64,000 nucleotides of DNA from Crassaminicella profunda (lineage in GTDB: Bacteria; Bacillota; Clostridia; Peptostreptococcales; Thermotaleaceae), in NCBI RefSeq assembly GCF_019884785.1, contig NZ_CP082326.1, positions 2,411,355-2,475,354 of the forward strand, written 5' to 3'. The notes under the pieces were generated by a model, which searched no databases, was not told the DNA's origin, and was given only the letters and a program-made list of their open reading frames with translations. Position numbers and translations under genes: made by a program. Positions 9,591-18,280 of the stretch are shown piece after piece (position 1 is the stretch's first letter; each line of letters starts with the position of its first letter).

Positions 9591-10925
9591 TTATTTTTTC
9601 TTTTTAAGCTTAGATCTAATTTTTTTGAACTTAGGAAGTGCAAATCTAAACATACTATACACAAAACTATTGATAACCAAGTCAAACTCACCAACAAACT
9701 CTACAAAATCTCCATTAAAGCCTTTTTTAAACTTATAAAGTCCATAGAGTGGATTATCTGGATTTAAATCTCCTGAAACACCTCTAAAGTCGTACATATA
9801 GCAGTCTAAGTCTAAGGTATCTTCGATCATTTTCCACTGCATTAGATAATTTGGCATTGTATCACGAAGTTCATTATGAGATGCACCGTATAAATACCAT
9901 CCTTTGCCCCCATAATATAAATATATTGCTCCAGCTACATAAACCTCTCTTTTATCTTTATATGCTGCAATGCTGTCAATTCTTTCTTTAAAGCTGACTA
10001 TTTGTCTTTCGCTATCGGCAATTCTTTTCTCTATATCAGATAGCTTTTTATTATGCTTTTCTATTTTTTCTTCATCTTTCTCATTTTTCAACATAGCTCG
10101 CGTATCATTTTTTCTCTTTTCAAGTCTTTCTTTATTCTTTTCTTGCCCATCAAGCTTTCCTTTAATTCTATCATAATCTAAATCATAATTATATTTAACC
10201 ATATACATTCTACAAAAAGGAGCAATTTTTTCAATCATATCTTTGAAATAACTTCTGGGTCTTGTAATGAAATTATCTCTTTGTCCTGTAATGACCATTA
10301 TTTCATGAAATCTATCAATGATTTCCTCCGTGATATTATCCTTATCATAAACATCTACAGTAAGTCCTCTATTTTCAGCCACTTTAATATTGTATTTTGT
10401 TTTCTTTGAAAAGTCACCAAAAATTGATTTTTTTCTTTCCTCAAGTTCCTTTTCCATATCAAAATTTAACCTGAATACAAAATTAGGTTGTATGTTCTCA
10501 AAGTTTTTTGTATTCTTATGATTATATCCCATATGGATTAGCATGTCCTTAACTTCATTTCCAAATTGAACTAATTTTTCATTTTCATTTATATGTATAT
10601 CTGGATCAACAGATATAAAAGCTATTTTATTTTTTTTCGCATAGTCTCTCATAAATTTTGTAAATTCTTCAACTAAGGTTTTATCCCTATAGTCACAATG
10701 AAATCCCCTAGGTATATATCCCATATACTGATTCATATATGGAATTTTTCTTAAAATAAGTACACTTGTTAATACAATCTCACCCTTTTGATTATACCCC
10801 CCTAAGAATTTAGCTTTCCATTCTTTTTTTACATCTGCCCAATAAGATGTCTGAAAAATATGACCTTTCGCATCATTATTAAAATCATTCAATTGTTTTT
10901 TTTCTATTTCCTTAAAATTATACAT
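9591..10925 (-). CDS. FemAB/FemX-family peptidoglycan bridge aminoacyltransferase
   Basis: A 444-residue member of the Fem family, which transfers amino acids from aminoacyl-tRNA to lipid II or peptidoglycan to build interpeptide bridges. Two GNAT-like lobes are split by a helical coiled-coil arm rich in Lys and Glu (about residues 225-310), which resembles the tRNA-interacting arm of FemA. HIFQTSYWADVKK near the N-terminus, YMGYIPRG and the C-terminal MYDFRGVSGD and GLYKFKKGF are typical. The start is the ATG at 10925, preceded by GAGGAG at 7 bases. The genome's bridge type is unknown; direct-crosslink species also carry MurM-like homologues, so the donor amino acid is not predicted. Confidence 0.88.
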   Translation of the reverse strand: MYNFKEIEKKQLNDFNNDAKGHIFQTSYWADVKKEWKAKFLGGYNQKGEIVLTSVLILRKIPYMNQYMGYIPRGFHCDYRDKTLVEEFTKFMRDYAKKNKIAFISVDPDIHINENEKLVQFGNEVKDMLIHMGYNHKNTKNFENIQPNFVFRLNFDMEKELEERKKSIFGDFSKKTKYNIKVAENRGLTVDVYDKDNITEEIIDRFHEIMVITGQRDNFITRPRSYFKDMIEKIAPFCRMYMVKYNYDLDYDRIKGKLDGQEKNKERLEKRKNDTRAMLKNEKDEEKIEKHNKKLSDIEKRIADSERQIVSFKERIDSIAAYKDKREVYVAGAIYLYYGGKGWYLYGASHNELRDTMPNYLMQWKMIEDTLDLDCYMYDFRGVSGDLNPDNPLYGLYKFKKGFNGDFVEFVGEFDLVINSFVYSMFRFALPKFKKIRSKLKKKK

Positions 10926-11132
10926 CTTAAATCTCCTCACTAGTATTTTTAGATATTCAATCTTCAATCAGAGTGTTTTCCATTATATGTAAATATTTGT
11001 TGTAACTTTCAAATCCACTAAAATACAAAAACATGATTGTCTCAATATATATATAAGCATAAATAATTGATAAATTCAATAGAAACTTATTTAATTCTCT
11101 ATGTAGTCAGTATAATTGACCATTTTCTTATT

Positions 11133-11579
11133 TCATATTCTTTCAAGTTCATTTTCTGTGTAAACTTTGATACCATTTTTTATTAGCAACTCTGCTACTA
11201 AACCATTTCCTTCTTTTAAGGTTCCATTAAATGTTCCATCATAAATACGTCCATACCCACAGGAAGGACTTCTTGATTGGAGTATTGCTTTTTTTATACC
11301 AATGGTTTTTATAATTTCTAAAGTTTTCATTGCCCCATCCATAAATTCTTTTGTAAAATCCTCTCCCTCATTACTAATAATTTTTTTGCGCCCCTCATGA
11401 TCTTGAACCATTTCACAACAAGCTCTTGGCGTATTTAAACCAGCTATCATCTCTGGACATATGGCTATAGCCTTTCCTTCCTTAACTAACTGACCAATTT
11501 TTTTATTCAATATATTACTGCTATCATATCTGCAATTTACTCCTGCTAAACAGGCACTTACTAAATACAAAATTTTCAT
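11133..11579 (-). CDS. DUF523 family protein
   Basis: A 148-residue DUF523 protein. The conserved cysteines and motifs are clear: VSACLAGVNCRYD at the N-terminus, ICPE, GLNTPR and LQSRSPSCGYG. These suggest metal or iron-sulfur binding or a thiol function, but no biochemical role is established for stand-alone members; in some bacteria the domain is fused to DUF1722. It is alone in its transcription unit, with a small gene on the opposite strand upstream. Confidence 0.9.
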   Translation of the reverse strand: MKILYLVSACLAGVNCRYDSSNILNKKIGQLVKEGKAIAICPEMIAGLNTPRACCEMVQDHEGRKKIISNEGEDFTKEFMDGAMKTLEIIKTIGIKKAILQSRSPSCGYGRIYDGTFNGTLKEGNGLVAELLIKNGIKVYTENELERI

Positions 11580-11742
11580 CCTCCTTCAAATCCTCTATAT
11601 TTATATATAAAAAATAGTATAAGCACATTCTTTCAATAGATTTTATTATATCATATTAACCTTTTTTTCTTGCAATCATAGTAATATTACAAACGACTTA
11701 AACGTATACTATTTTATTTTAACATTTATTAGGAGGGATTGT

Positions 11743-11823
11743 ATGCATCGAGGAAGAAATCTAATCTTGTCGTTATTGGGCATTATAGGTCTAATATTTA
11801 TTTTCAGCAGATACCATTGGTAA
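11743..11823 (+). CDS. 26-residue single-helix membrane peptide
   Basis: A 26-codon ORF beginning MHRGRN, followed by one hydrophobic helix (LILSLLGIIGLIFIF) and a basic-aromatic tail (SRYHW). AGGAGGG lies 6 bases before the ATG, an almost ideal ribosome site, and a strong terminator follows 17 bases after the stop, so this is a compact transcription unit of its own. GTAATATT-N14-CGTATACT upstream (11681-11710) weakly resembles a mother-cell sigma-E promoter, which would fit a small sporulation protein. The family is not recognised; expression is inferred from signals only. Confidence 0.55.
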   Translation: MHRGRNLILSLLGIIGLIFIFSRYHW

Positions 11824-11840
11824 TACTTTTCATACTCAAT

Positions 11841-11873
11841 AAATGGTCAGGAAATTTCTCCTGACCATTTTTT
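11841..11873. terminator. Terminator shared by small peptide gene and GT51 gene
   Basis: AAATGGTCAGGA and TCCTGACCATTT form a perfect stem with a short loop and a plus-strand run of six T. It lies between convergent genes and may also serve the minus strand. Confidence 0.85.
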
Positions 11874-11876
11874 ACA

Positions 11877-12572
11877 TTATTGAGCTATAATAATCATTTT
11901 CTTTTGAGTTATTTCTTTTATTTTTTCATGGATGAATCCGTTTTTCTCCATTACCATAAGGACGATTTCTTGCCTTTTCTTTGCTCTTTTAAAGTGCTTT
12001 TTTGGATTATATGCACTAGGCGCTTGAACAAGTCCAGCAAGCATTGCACATTCTTCTAATGAAAGTGCCCATACATCTTTATCATAATAAATCTTACTTG
12101 CATTTTGAATGCCATAAGCCCCTGCTCCATAGTAAATAACATTCAAGTACATTTCTAAAATTTCTTCTTTTGAATATCTATTTTCTAGCTTAATTGCTAA
12201 AATCAACTCTTTTAATTTTCTAGTATATGTTTTTTCTCCAGATAAAAATAAATTTTTAGCTAACTGCTGCGTAATAGTACTCCCGCCTTCTTTAATGCTG
12301 CCTTCTTTTATATTTACCCAAAATGCTCTTCCAATCCCGATCATATCAAAACCATCATGTTTATAAAACCTTCTGTCTTCTACTGCAACAATAGCATTTT
12401 TTAAATCCTTAGGAATTTGATCTATATTCGTATAATTAGGTATATTAGATGAAATTTGTTTCATCAAATCTTCATCAATAACATACTTATCACTTTTTAT
12501 TTGGCAAGCATAACTATTTACTCCAATAAGAAAGCTTATGAATATTAATAGAAAAATGGTTATCTTTTTCAT
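11877..12572 (-). CDS. Monofunctional peptidoglycan glycosyltransferase (GT51)
   Basis: A 231-residue GT51 enzyme that polymerises lipid II into glycan strands. An N-terminal hydrophobic segment (about 4-22) acts as a membrane anchor or signal. Family motifs in order: AVEDRRFYKHDGFD with the catalytic Glu, GGSTITQQLAKNLFL, RKLKELILAIKLE with EILEMYLNVIYYG, and the closing LAGLVQAPSAYNP. No transpeptidase domain follows, so it is an MtgA-like monofunctional enzyme, not a class A penicillin-binding protein. AGGAGG lies near the start. It probably acts with separate transpeptidases at the cell or spore wall. Confidence 0.92.
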   Translation of the reverse strand: MKKITIFLLIFISFLIGVNSYACQIKSDKYVIDEDLMKQISSNIPNYTNIDQIPKDLKNAIVAVEDRRFYKHDGFDMIGIGRAFWVNIKEGSIKEGGSTITQQLAKNLFLSGEKTYTRKLKELILAIKLENRYSKEEILEMYLNVIYYGAGAYGIQNASKIYYDKDVWALSLEECAMLAGLVQAPSAYNPKKHFKRAKKRQEIVLMVMEKNGFIHEKIKEITQKKMIIIAQ

Positions 12573-12706
12573 CCTCTATCCCTCCTCCTACACGAATTGT
12601 CCTATCTTTAACTATATTCTACAATGAAATAAAAAACCAATCCATTTAATTACCTTACATTTATTATGTGAAAACTTACATTTTTGTAATGTTTAAGAAC
12701 AAATAA

Positions 12707-12770
12707 AAAAGTCCTCACACCTTAAATAATCCTTTATCAAGGACAATTTAGAGTATGAGGGCTTTTTTTC
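12707..12770 (-). terminator. Long imperfect terminator hairpin
   Basis: GCCCTCATACTCTAAATTGTCCTT pairs imperfectly with AAGGATTATTTAAGGTGTGAGGAC on the minus strand, followed by TTTTTT. It serves the gene ending at 12793. Confidence 0.7.
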
Positions 12771-12792
12771 CCTTATACAATCTAGATCAAAA

Positions 12793-13191
12793 TTATTTTA
12801 TTTGCAACCATTTATATGCTTCTTCATTGCTTGTAAATATTTTTGGTTTTACAGATATATCTTTTCCAGCTGCATTCATTTGCACCCCTATAACAGAATT
12901 ATAAATATTTCCATCCTCTAAAAGAATTGCAGCTTTAGTTAATCCATTCTCTACCGCCCACTTGTTATGTTTTTGTAGTTTTACTGTTATCATTGAAGTT
13001 TTATAATTTCTTAAATCACAACACTTAGACCATGTCTCATCTTTAAATAGAGGCCTAATCTTAGTAACATAGTCTTTATGAAATCTTTCTAAATCTTCTG
13101 GCTTCCAATATCCTATTTGAGTTTCATAAACAATATTTTTTCTTGTATCTACCTTTAATCTATATTTTCCTTTTTCATCTTTTATCTCCAT
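12793..13191 (-). CDS. Small STAS/SpoIIAA-like protein
   Basis: A 132-residue soluble protein of alternating strands and helices (KYRLKVDTRKNIVYETQIGYW, then amphipathic helices ending NEEAYKWLQIK). The pattern of a beta-hairpin, a helix, a central strand with D-L-R-N-Y and a final EEAxKWL helix resembles SpoIIAA-like/STAS-fold proteins, which often act in regulation or lipid binding. This is fold-level resemblance only. The ATG at 13191 follows GGGTGG by 6 bases; two upstream in-frame starts (ATG 13215, TTG 13227) lack a well-placed ribosome site. Single-gene unit. Confidence 0.65.
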   Translation of the reverse strand: MEIKDEKGKYRLKVDTRKNIVYETQIGYWKPEDLERFHKDYVTKIRPLFKDETWSKCCDLRNYKTSMITVKLQKHNKWAVENGLTKAAILLEDGNIYNSVIGVQMNAAGKDISVKPKIFTSNEEAYKWLQIK

Positions 13192-13434
13192 TTTGCACCA
13201 CCCACGCTGATTCATTTTATTTAACAACCTTTATTATATATCATTTTATAGCAAACCTAAAAATTTTTCCATAAAAATTGTTAAATATTATCGAAAAAAG
13301 TATGTATTTAGCATAATTTACTTTTTCATTTTTCCCGTATTTTAAATATTTTTAAATATATTCCTATTTTATCTATAACACACTTCCTTCTATAAGAATA
13401 GAATATATTAAACCTATTAGAAAGGAGTGTTTCT

Positions 13435-13728
13435 ATGCGCAATTATTTCTTTACCCCTCCAGGAATGTCACCTTTTACACCTGGTGGTCCACCATTAGCA
13501 CCACCACCATCAGAAATTCCTAAGCAAGCTCCATATAAAGTAGACCCAGGCTCCATTAGGCGCTGTAAGAGAAAATACACATATATTTGGCTAAAAAATG
13601 GGGATAGTTTTTGGTTCTATCCCACATATATAGGGCGAAAATCTATTTCAGGATATAGGTGGATTGGTTTTTGGTGGGTTTACTATGGTACAGATTTAAA
13701 GAAAATAGAATCATTTGTATGTATTTAA
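13435..13728 (+). CDS. Proline-rich small protein of unknown function
   Basis: A 97-residue protein in two parts. Residues 1-34 are rich in Pro, Gly and Ala (TPPGMSPFTPGGPPLAPPP). Residues 35-97 form a Trp/Tyr/Phe-rich module: PGSIRRCKRKYTYIWL, SFWFYPTYIGRKSISGYRW, WWVYYGTDLKKIESFVCI. From memory, proteins of this shape occur in spore-forming Clostridia and are sometimes mislabelled transporters; there is no membrane helix here. Two cysteines could form a disulfide. GAAAGGAG sits 8 bases before the ATG and a terminator follows 8 bases after the stop. A spore-surface role is a guess; function is unknown. Confidence 0.75.
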   Translation: MRNYFFTPPGMSPFTPGGPPLAPPPSEIPKQAPYKVDPGSIRRCKRKYTYIWLKNGDSFWFYPTYIGRKSISGYRWIGFWWVYYGTDLKKIESFVCI

Positions 13729-13735
13729 CGCTATC

Positions 13736-13764
13736 AAAGAATTGGGTTTGCCCAATTCTTTTTT
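13736..13764 (+). terminator. Terminator of proline-rich protein gene
   Basis: AAAGAATTGGG, loop TTTG, CCCAATTCTTT, then more T. A textbook rho-independent terminator. Confidence 0.88.
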
Positions 13765-13828
13765 GATTTTTTTCAATTTATCTTGTAAAATTATAAGAGA
13801 TTTATTTTTTATAGAAAGGAAAAAATAT

Positions 13829-14119
13829 ATGGATCAAACAATCATTGCACATTATAAAAAACTTTTAGAAAAAGAAAAGACTATTACCCTTAAAATTAAG
13901 GTTTCTCCTAAAATGTCAAAAACAGAATTCAAAAAAATCCTTGACGATGACACCTTAAAATTAAATATAAAATCTGCTCCTGAAAAGGGTAAAGCCAATA
14001 AGGAAATTATCCATTATTTATCAAAATTATTTGGAATTTCAAAAAAAGATATCTCTATCATATCAGGGGAAACGGCTCCATTAAAGCTTATAAAATTATC
14101 TAAAAACTCATACATTTAA
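13829..14119 (+). CDS. DUF167 / YggU family protein
   Basis: A 96-residue cytoplasmic protein of the DUF167 (YggU) family. The hallmark block is present: LKLNIKSAPEKGKANKEIIHY, followed by LSKLFGISKKDISIISGETA and a basic end. The family is widespread with a known fold but no established function. The longest frame begins much further up at 13715, but that stretch overlaps the previous gene and its terminator; the ATG at 13829 has GAAAGGA about 8 bases before it and matches the family length. The 3' end overlaps the convergent gene by 20 bases. Confidence 0.85.
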   Translation: MDQTIIAHYKKLLEKEKTITLKIKVSPKMSKTEFKKILDDDTLKLNIKSAPEKGKANKEIIHYLSKLFGISKKDISIISGETAPLKLIKLSKNSYI

Positions 14120-14318
14120 TAGCTGCATTTATTTTCATCTGTTTTGAAACCATATGCTTTGTATTCCCTATATTATCTATCTGCATTAATTCTTTTCTTG
14201 AATTTTGAAAATATTCTTCGAAGCTTTTCCCGTTCTGATTTTCGTACTTTTTCTTATAAAGATTATGCTTTTTTTTATTCAAAAGATCTTCATGGGAACA
14301 TGTTTTAAATACTCTCAT
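14100..14318 (-). CDS. Small basic hypothetical protein
   Basis: A 72-residue, Lys/Asn-rich protein with no membrane segment (begins MRVFKTCSHEDLL; middle KKKHNLYKKKYENQNGKSFE). The case for a real gene is AAGGAG 8 bases before the ATG and an open frame of good length. Its last 20 bases overlap the DUF167 gene tail to tail and no terminator lies between them. The family is not recognised. The Cys-His pair near the N-terminus is alone and does not form a visible zinc motif. Confidence 0.55.
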   Translation of the reverse strand: MRVFKTCSHEDLLNKKKHNLYKKKYENQNGKSFEEYFQNSRKELMQIDNIGNTKHMVSKQMKINAAIKCMSF

Positions 14319-14562
14319 TTCTCTATCTCCTTCTCAAAATTGTCTATTTATTATAATGTACGAATATAAACAAACTTTTAGGTACAATATGAGATTTTTA
14401 ATATTTCTTTATATAAATTTTTATGTTTCAATCCATATATATATGCTAAAGATATTTGAAACAATAAAAAATTTTAAGTATTTTTGAAGGATATTGTAAA
14501 CAAATATCGAAATATTATATTTAAATTTTCAATTATATCTAAAAGCATAGGGAGGAGACTTC

Positions 14563-16374
14563 TTGAAAATAACAATTAGAAGTAAAATCACCATTATCAT
14601 GCTCATATTAATTATTATTTCTGTTTCAACATTAGGATTTTTAACATACAATGACTCAAAAGAAATAATGATCAATCAAATAAAACTAAATAATTATAAA
14701 ACATTACAAAATGTAAATGATTATTTCTTGAAAAATTTTATGTATGATATGGAATATATTGTTAATCATTGGGCTTCAAAGGATGAATTAAAAAATTACC
14801 GTAATCAACCTGACCAGCCGAAAATGGTTGTCTCTATTCCTAAACATTTCAAACCTACTTCAGACAAATGGACAGGTTATGTTACTTCAAACCCTGATGT
14901 TGCTTGGATATATTTAGGTGTAGAAGAAGACGGTTCTCTTTTTGTTACTCCTATAGATCCTACAATGCCTAAAGACTATGATTGTAGAACTAGAGAATGG
15001 TATAAGGCTGCAATAAAAAATAAGGATAACTTAATCTGGACAGAACCATACATAGATGCAGGGGATCTTGGGAACATCATTGTCACTGTAGCAAAGACTG
15101 TGAATAAAAATGATCGACTTGTAGGTGTAGTAGGTATGGATATCAAACTAAAAAAATTCTCAAAGATCATTAATGATATCCAATTCGGTGAAAACGGTTA
15201 TCTTATGCTTCTTAGCAAAAACGGAGACATTTATGCACATCCAGATAACAAAATGCTTACAAAGAACATAAGTCATGAAAAATGGGTTAAGAAAATACTT
15301 TCTAATGAAGAGGGTTCATCTATCCATATATGGAATAATAAAAAAGTAGTTGTCTCTTATTTAACCGTACCCAATACACAATGGAAACTTGTAGGAGTCA
15401 ATCCAATAAATATCAATAAAGAAGTTGCTCCAATAAAAAACAAATTTATTGCTATTGGTATATTCAGTATACTTATTACTTTCATCATCGGTTATTTTTT
15501 ATCCCTAATTATTACTAATCCTGTAAGTAATATGATGAAAGTTATTAACGAAGTATCTATACATAACAATCTCAATATTCATGTAAAAATCAACTCAAAT
15601 GATGAATTTAAAATTTTAGGTGAAAATTTTAATGATATGATTGATAAAGTTAGAGAGTTACTTAAAGAAAGGAACGTTCATGTTCAAGAACTTCTAAAAA
15701 AGAATACAGAAATATTATCACAAAAAGAAGAAATTCTTGCCTATTCAGAAGAAACAGAAGCCATGAATGAAGAACTATTCAACCTTTTAGATGAAATCAG
15801 AAAAAATTATCTTTCAACGGTTAAAGTCCTTGCAAATTCAATTGAAGCAAACGATAAATATACAAGAGGACATTGTGATCGAGTGAGAAATTTTTCAATA
15901 GGCATTGCCAAAGAACTAAATATGAGCCAAACTAAAATCAATGTTCTTGAATTCGCTAGTATTCTTCACGATATAGGAAAAATAGGCATCCCCTCTTCCA
16001 TTCTTAATAAAGAAGGAAAATTAACCAATGAAGAATTTAAATTCATTCAGCAACATCCTCAAATTGGATATGATATCCTTAAAGATGTAGATTTTCTTGA
16101 AGAAAGTAGAAATATCCTTCTTCAACATCATGAGCGTATTGACGGAAAAGGGTATCCTCATCAGTTAAAGGGTGATGAGATTCATATATTAGCAAAAATA
16201 TTAATAGTTGCAGATGCTTATGATGCCATGACAAGTGCACGTCCTTACAGAAAAGAACCCTTAACAACAGAACAAGCCATCACGCAACTTAAGTTAGGCT
16301 GCGGTACTCAATTCGATAAAACAGTGGTTGATGCATTTTTAGAACTTCTAGTTAAAAATAACCTTTCATCTTAA
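14563..16374 (+). CDS. Membrane HD-GYP phosphodiesterase with Cache sensor and HAMP
   Basis: A 603-residue receptor that probably degrades cyclic di-GMP. Helix 1 is at about 9-28, a double-Cache sensor at about 30-290 (WYKAAIKNKDNLIWTEPY and VGVVGMDIKL are typical), helix 2 at about 295-318, HAMP at about 318-372, a coiled coil, then the HD-GYP domain at about 415-600. Catalytic motifs are intact: HDIGKIGIP, HHERIDGKGYP and ADAYDAMTSARPYR. The start is TTG, with GGAGGAG 5 bases upstream. Sensing of an external small molecule coupled to c-di-GMP turnover is inferred from domains. GATATT and AATATC flank a 7-base spacer at 14490-14508 in the leader. Confidence 0.93.
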   Translation: MKITIRSKITIIMLILIIISVSTLGFLTYNDSKEIMINQIKLNNYKTLQNVNDYFLKNFMYDMEYIVNHWASKDELKNYRNQPDQPKMVVSIPKHFKPTSDKWTGYVTSNPDVAWIYLGVEEDGSLFVTPIDPTMPKDYDCRTREWYKAAIKNKDNLIWTEPYIDAGDLGNIIVTVAKTVNKNDRLVGVVGMDIKLKKFSKIINDIQFGENGYLMLLSKNGDIYAHPDNKMLTKNISHEKWVKKILSNEEGSSIHIWNNKKVVVSYLTVPNTQWKLVGVNPININKEVAPIKNKFIAIGIFSILITFIIGYFLSLIITNPVSNMMKVINEVSIHNNLNIHVKINSNDEFKILGENFNDMIDKVRELLKERNVHVQELLKKNTEILSQKEEILAYSEETEAMNEELFNLLDEIRKNYLSTVKVLANSIEANDKYTRGHCDRVRNFSIGIAKELNMSQTKINVLEFASILHDIGKIGIPSSILNKEGKLTNEEFKFIQQHPQIGYDILKDVDFLEESRNILLQHHERIDGKGYPHQLKGDEIHILAKILIVADAYDAMTSARPYRKEPLTTEQAITQLKLGCGTQFDKTVVDAFLELLVKNNLSS

Positions 16375-16383
16375 TGAATATGC

Positions 16384-16425
16384 TAAAAAACTTCTTATTA
16401 GATTTTCTAATAAGAAGTTTTTTAT
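16384..16425. terminator. Bidirectional terminator between HD-GYP and rubrerythrin-like genes
   Basis: AAAAAACTTCTTATTAGA and its complement across TTT, flanked by A- and T-runs, between convergent genes. Confidence 0.88.
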
Positions 16426-16431
16426 TTTCAT

Positions 16432-16998
16432 CTATATGTAGTTATTTGCAATAATCTCATGCTGTTTTTCCACATCTGATAAGGCTTTAAATATCTCTTT
16501 TATAAGCTTGCTACAAACATTGGTACTATTTTTCTTATAAAAGGCTATGGCATGCTCTTCCCGTTTATAAGCTTCCTCAAGTAATAGTTTATCCGTATTT
16601 AATCTAGCATGATAATCAGGCTTATGTAACTTTGGTAATTGTTCAAATCCACCTAGTCTTTTATGTACCCTTGCATGCATAAACTCAATATTACTTAAGT
16701 CTTTAAAAAGCTTTTTAATTTCGTCGTTTTCTGCTAAATTGCTGGCTTCTTTATAAAATTCTCCATTAAACACTTCTAATTTCATGGCATGATCTAATAC
16801 TTCTAAACTTTCTTGATCTAAATCCTCTTCTACATAATAGATTTCTTTTTCATCATCTAAATAAATCTTACTTACTCCACAAAAAGGACAATTGATGATC
16901 CTACCCTTTTCATTTTTTTCAACAAACGAATAATTATTTAAATCATAGGTATTTGAATTGATATTCATACCACATATCAAACACTTTAATTGACTCAT
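16432..16998 (-). CDS. Zinc-ribbon plus rubrerythrin-like ferritin-fold protein
   Basis: A 188-residue protein. The N-terminal 50 residues hold two CxxC pairs (CLICGM and CPFCGV), a rubredoxin- or zinc-ribbon-like knuckle. Residues about 65-188 form a four-helix ferritin-like domain with candidate di-iron ligands: the Glu in LEVFNGEFYKEA, EFMHARVH (E-x3-H type), EEAYKREEHAIAFY and DVEKQHE. The order, metal knuckle first, is like reverse rubrerythrin. Such proteins usually reduce peroxide in anaerobes. The start is the ATG at 16998 with AGGGGACGAGGA before it; an upstream start at 17031 would pass through this site. Confidence 0.78.
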   Translation of the reverse strand: MSQLKCLICGMNINSNTYDLNNYSFVEKNEKGRIINCPFCGVSKIYLDDEKEIYYVEEDLDQESLEVLDHAMKLEVFNGEFYKEASNLAENDEIKKLFKDLSNIEFMHARVHKRLGGFEQLPKLHKPDYHARLNTDKLLLEEAYKREEHAIAFYKKNSTNVCSKLIKEIFKALSDVEKQHEIIANNYI

Positions 16999-17071
16999 TC
17001 CTCGTCCCCTCCCTTTAAAAATTTTATCCATATGGTAATTTTCCTTTATATTTATTTTACATCAGCTGCAC

Positions 17072-17107
17072 TAAAAAAGCACCTATTCTTCAAATGATAG
17101 ATGCTCT
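17072..17107 (-). terminator. Terminator of the amino-acid module operon
   Basis: GCATCTAT and ATAGGTGC form the stem on the minus strand followed by TTTTTT, 44 bases after the aminotransferase stop. Confidence 0.8.
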
Positions 17108-17150
17108 TTAGAATTCTCTCATAATCCTTATTGATTGTAATCTATTAAAC

Positions 17151-18269
17151 CTATAAGTTTTTTAAAAAAGTAGATACTTTTTTAAGACCTTCCTCTATGA
17201 TTTGAGGTGTATTGGCATAACCGATTCTAACAAAGCCTTCCATATCCATTGCTTTTCCTGGAACAAACATGACTCCCGTTTCCTTTAATAATTTTGTGCA
17301 AAATTCCTCTGATGATATATCAAAATCATATTTTACAAAAGCCGTCGTCCCTGCCTTTGGTTTTACATAACTTAATTTAGGCTCATCCTTAATCCACTTA
17401 TCTAAAATTTCCACATTGTTCTTTACAATATTTAAATTTCTTTCAACTATTTTTTCTTTATTTTCTAAAGCAATCCCAGCTAAATACTCATCAATCATAC
17501 CACAGCTAATGGTATTGTAATCCCTTCTTCTATTGATTTTTTCAATAAATTCTTCTGGACCACAAATCCAACCTATTCTAAGTCCTGCTAAAGAAAATGT
17601 TTTTGACATACTCCCTGTACTAATTCCCTTCTCATACAAATCAGCAATAGATGGTGAAAAACTTTCTCCCGTATGATTTAACCCTCTATACACTTCATCT
17701 GATAATATATAGGCATCTACAGATTTAGCAATTTCGATGATTTCTTTAAGAAAAGTTTCATCCATCAATGCTCCTGTAGGGTTATTAGGATTGTTAATAC
17801 AAATCAACTTTGTTTTTTCATTCACATAACTTCTTAATTCGTCTAAATCCGGCAAGAAATTATTTTCAGGTAAAAGTTTTAAGATTTTTACATCCGCTCC
17901 AATAGATTCTGGAATAGAATAATGCTGCTGATAAGTAGGTAATACAGAAATCACACGGTCCTTTGGTTCTACCAAAGTCATCAATGCTAATTCGTTAGCA
18001 CCAATGGCTCCATGGGTAGTTACAATATTTTCAATTTTTGCCTCTTTATAAAGGGATGTAACCCCTTTTCTAAGTGGAATGGCTCCTTCTATAGCGCCAT
18101 AAGTTAATTTCATATCCAAAATATCTTCAATAACTTCTTTTTCTTTTCCTGCTATTTCTAGTAATTCTCTTACTGTTAGGGATTCTACACAGGTTTCTGC
18201 CAAATTGTATTCACAATTGTTCTCATATAAATTCATCCAGATTTCCACACCAAAATCTTTTATTTTCAT
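17151..18269 (-). CDS. PLP-dependent aminotransferase, class I/II
   Basis: A 372-residue fold-type I aminotransferase. Motifs: THGAIGANELAL before the cofactor pocket, INNPNNPTGAL, SDEVYRGL, and the PLP lysine in GSMSKTFSLAGLRIGW; FVRIGYANT near the C-terminus contains the substrate-carboxylate Arg. It is the last gene of a three-gene operon after the ornithine-cyclodeaminase homologue (11 bases apart). With a dehydratase and an imine reductase as neighbours it probably moves the amino group between a dedicated amino acid and a 2-oxoacid. The exact substrate is not predictable; related enzymes include aspartate-type and capreomycidine-synthase-like aminotransferases. Confidence 0.88.
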   Translation of the reverse strand: MKIKDFGVEIWMNLYENNCEYNLAETCVESLTVRELLEIAGKEKEVIEDILDMKLTYGAIEGAIPLRKGVTSLYKEAKIENIVTTHGAIGANELALMTLVEPKDRVISVLPTYQQHYSIPESIGADVKILKLLPENNFLPDLDELRSYVNEKTKLICINNPNNPTGALMDETFLKEIIEIAKSVDAYILSDEVYRGLNHTGESFSPSIADLYEKGISTGSMSKTFSLAGLRIGWICGPEEFIEKINRRRDYNTISCGMIDEYLAGIALENKEKIVERNLNIVKNNVEILDKWIKDEPKLSYVKPKAGTTAFVKYDFDISSEEFCTKLLKETGVMFVPGKAMDMEGFVRIGYANTPQIIEEGLKKVSTFLKNL

Positions 18270-18280
18270 CTAAAACCCTC

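Noticed and set aside
13715-13828. Longer N-terminus for the DUF167 protein
   Set aside because: It would overlap the end and terminator of the previous gene; the ATG at 13829 has a ribosome site and matches family length.
14490-14508. Cyclic di-GMP riboswitch before the HD-GYP gene
   Set aside because: Only a short AT-rich inverted repeat is present; the conserved GEMM core was not seen.
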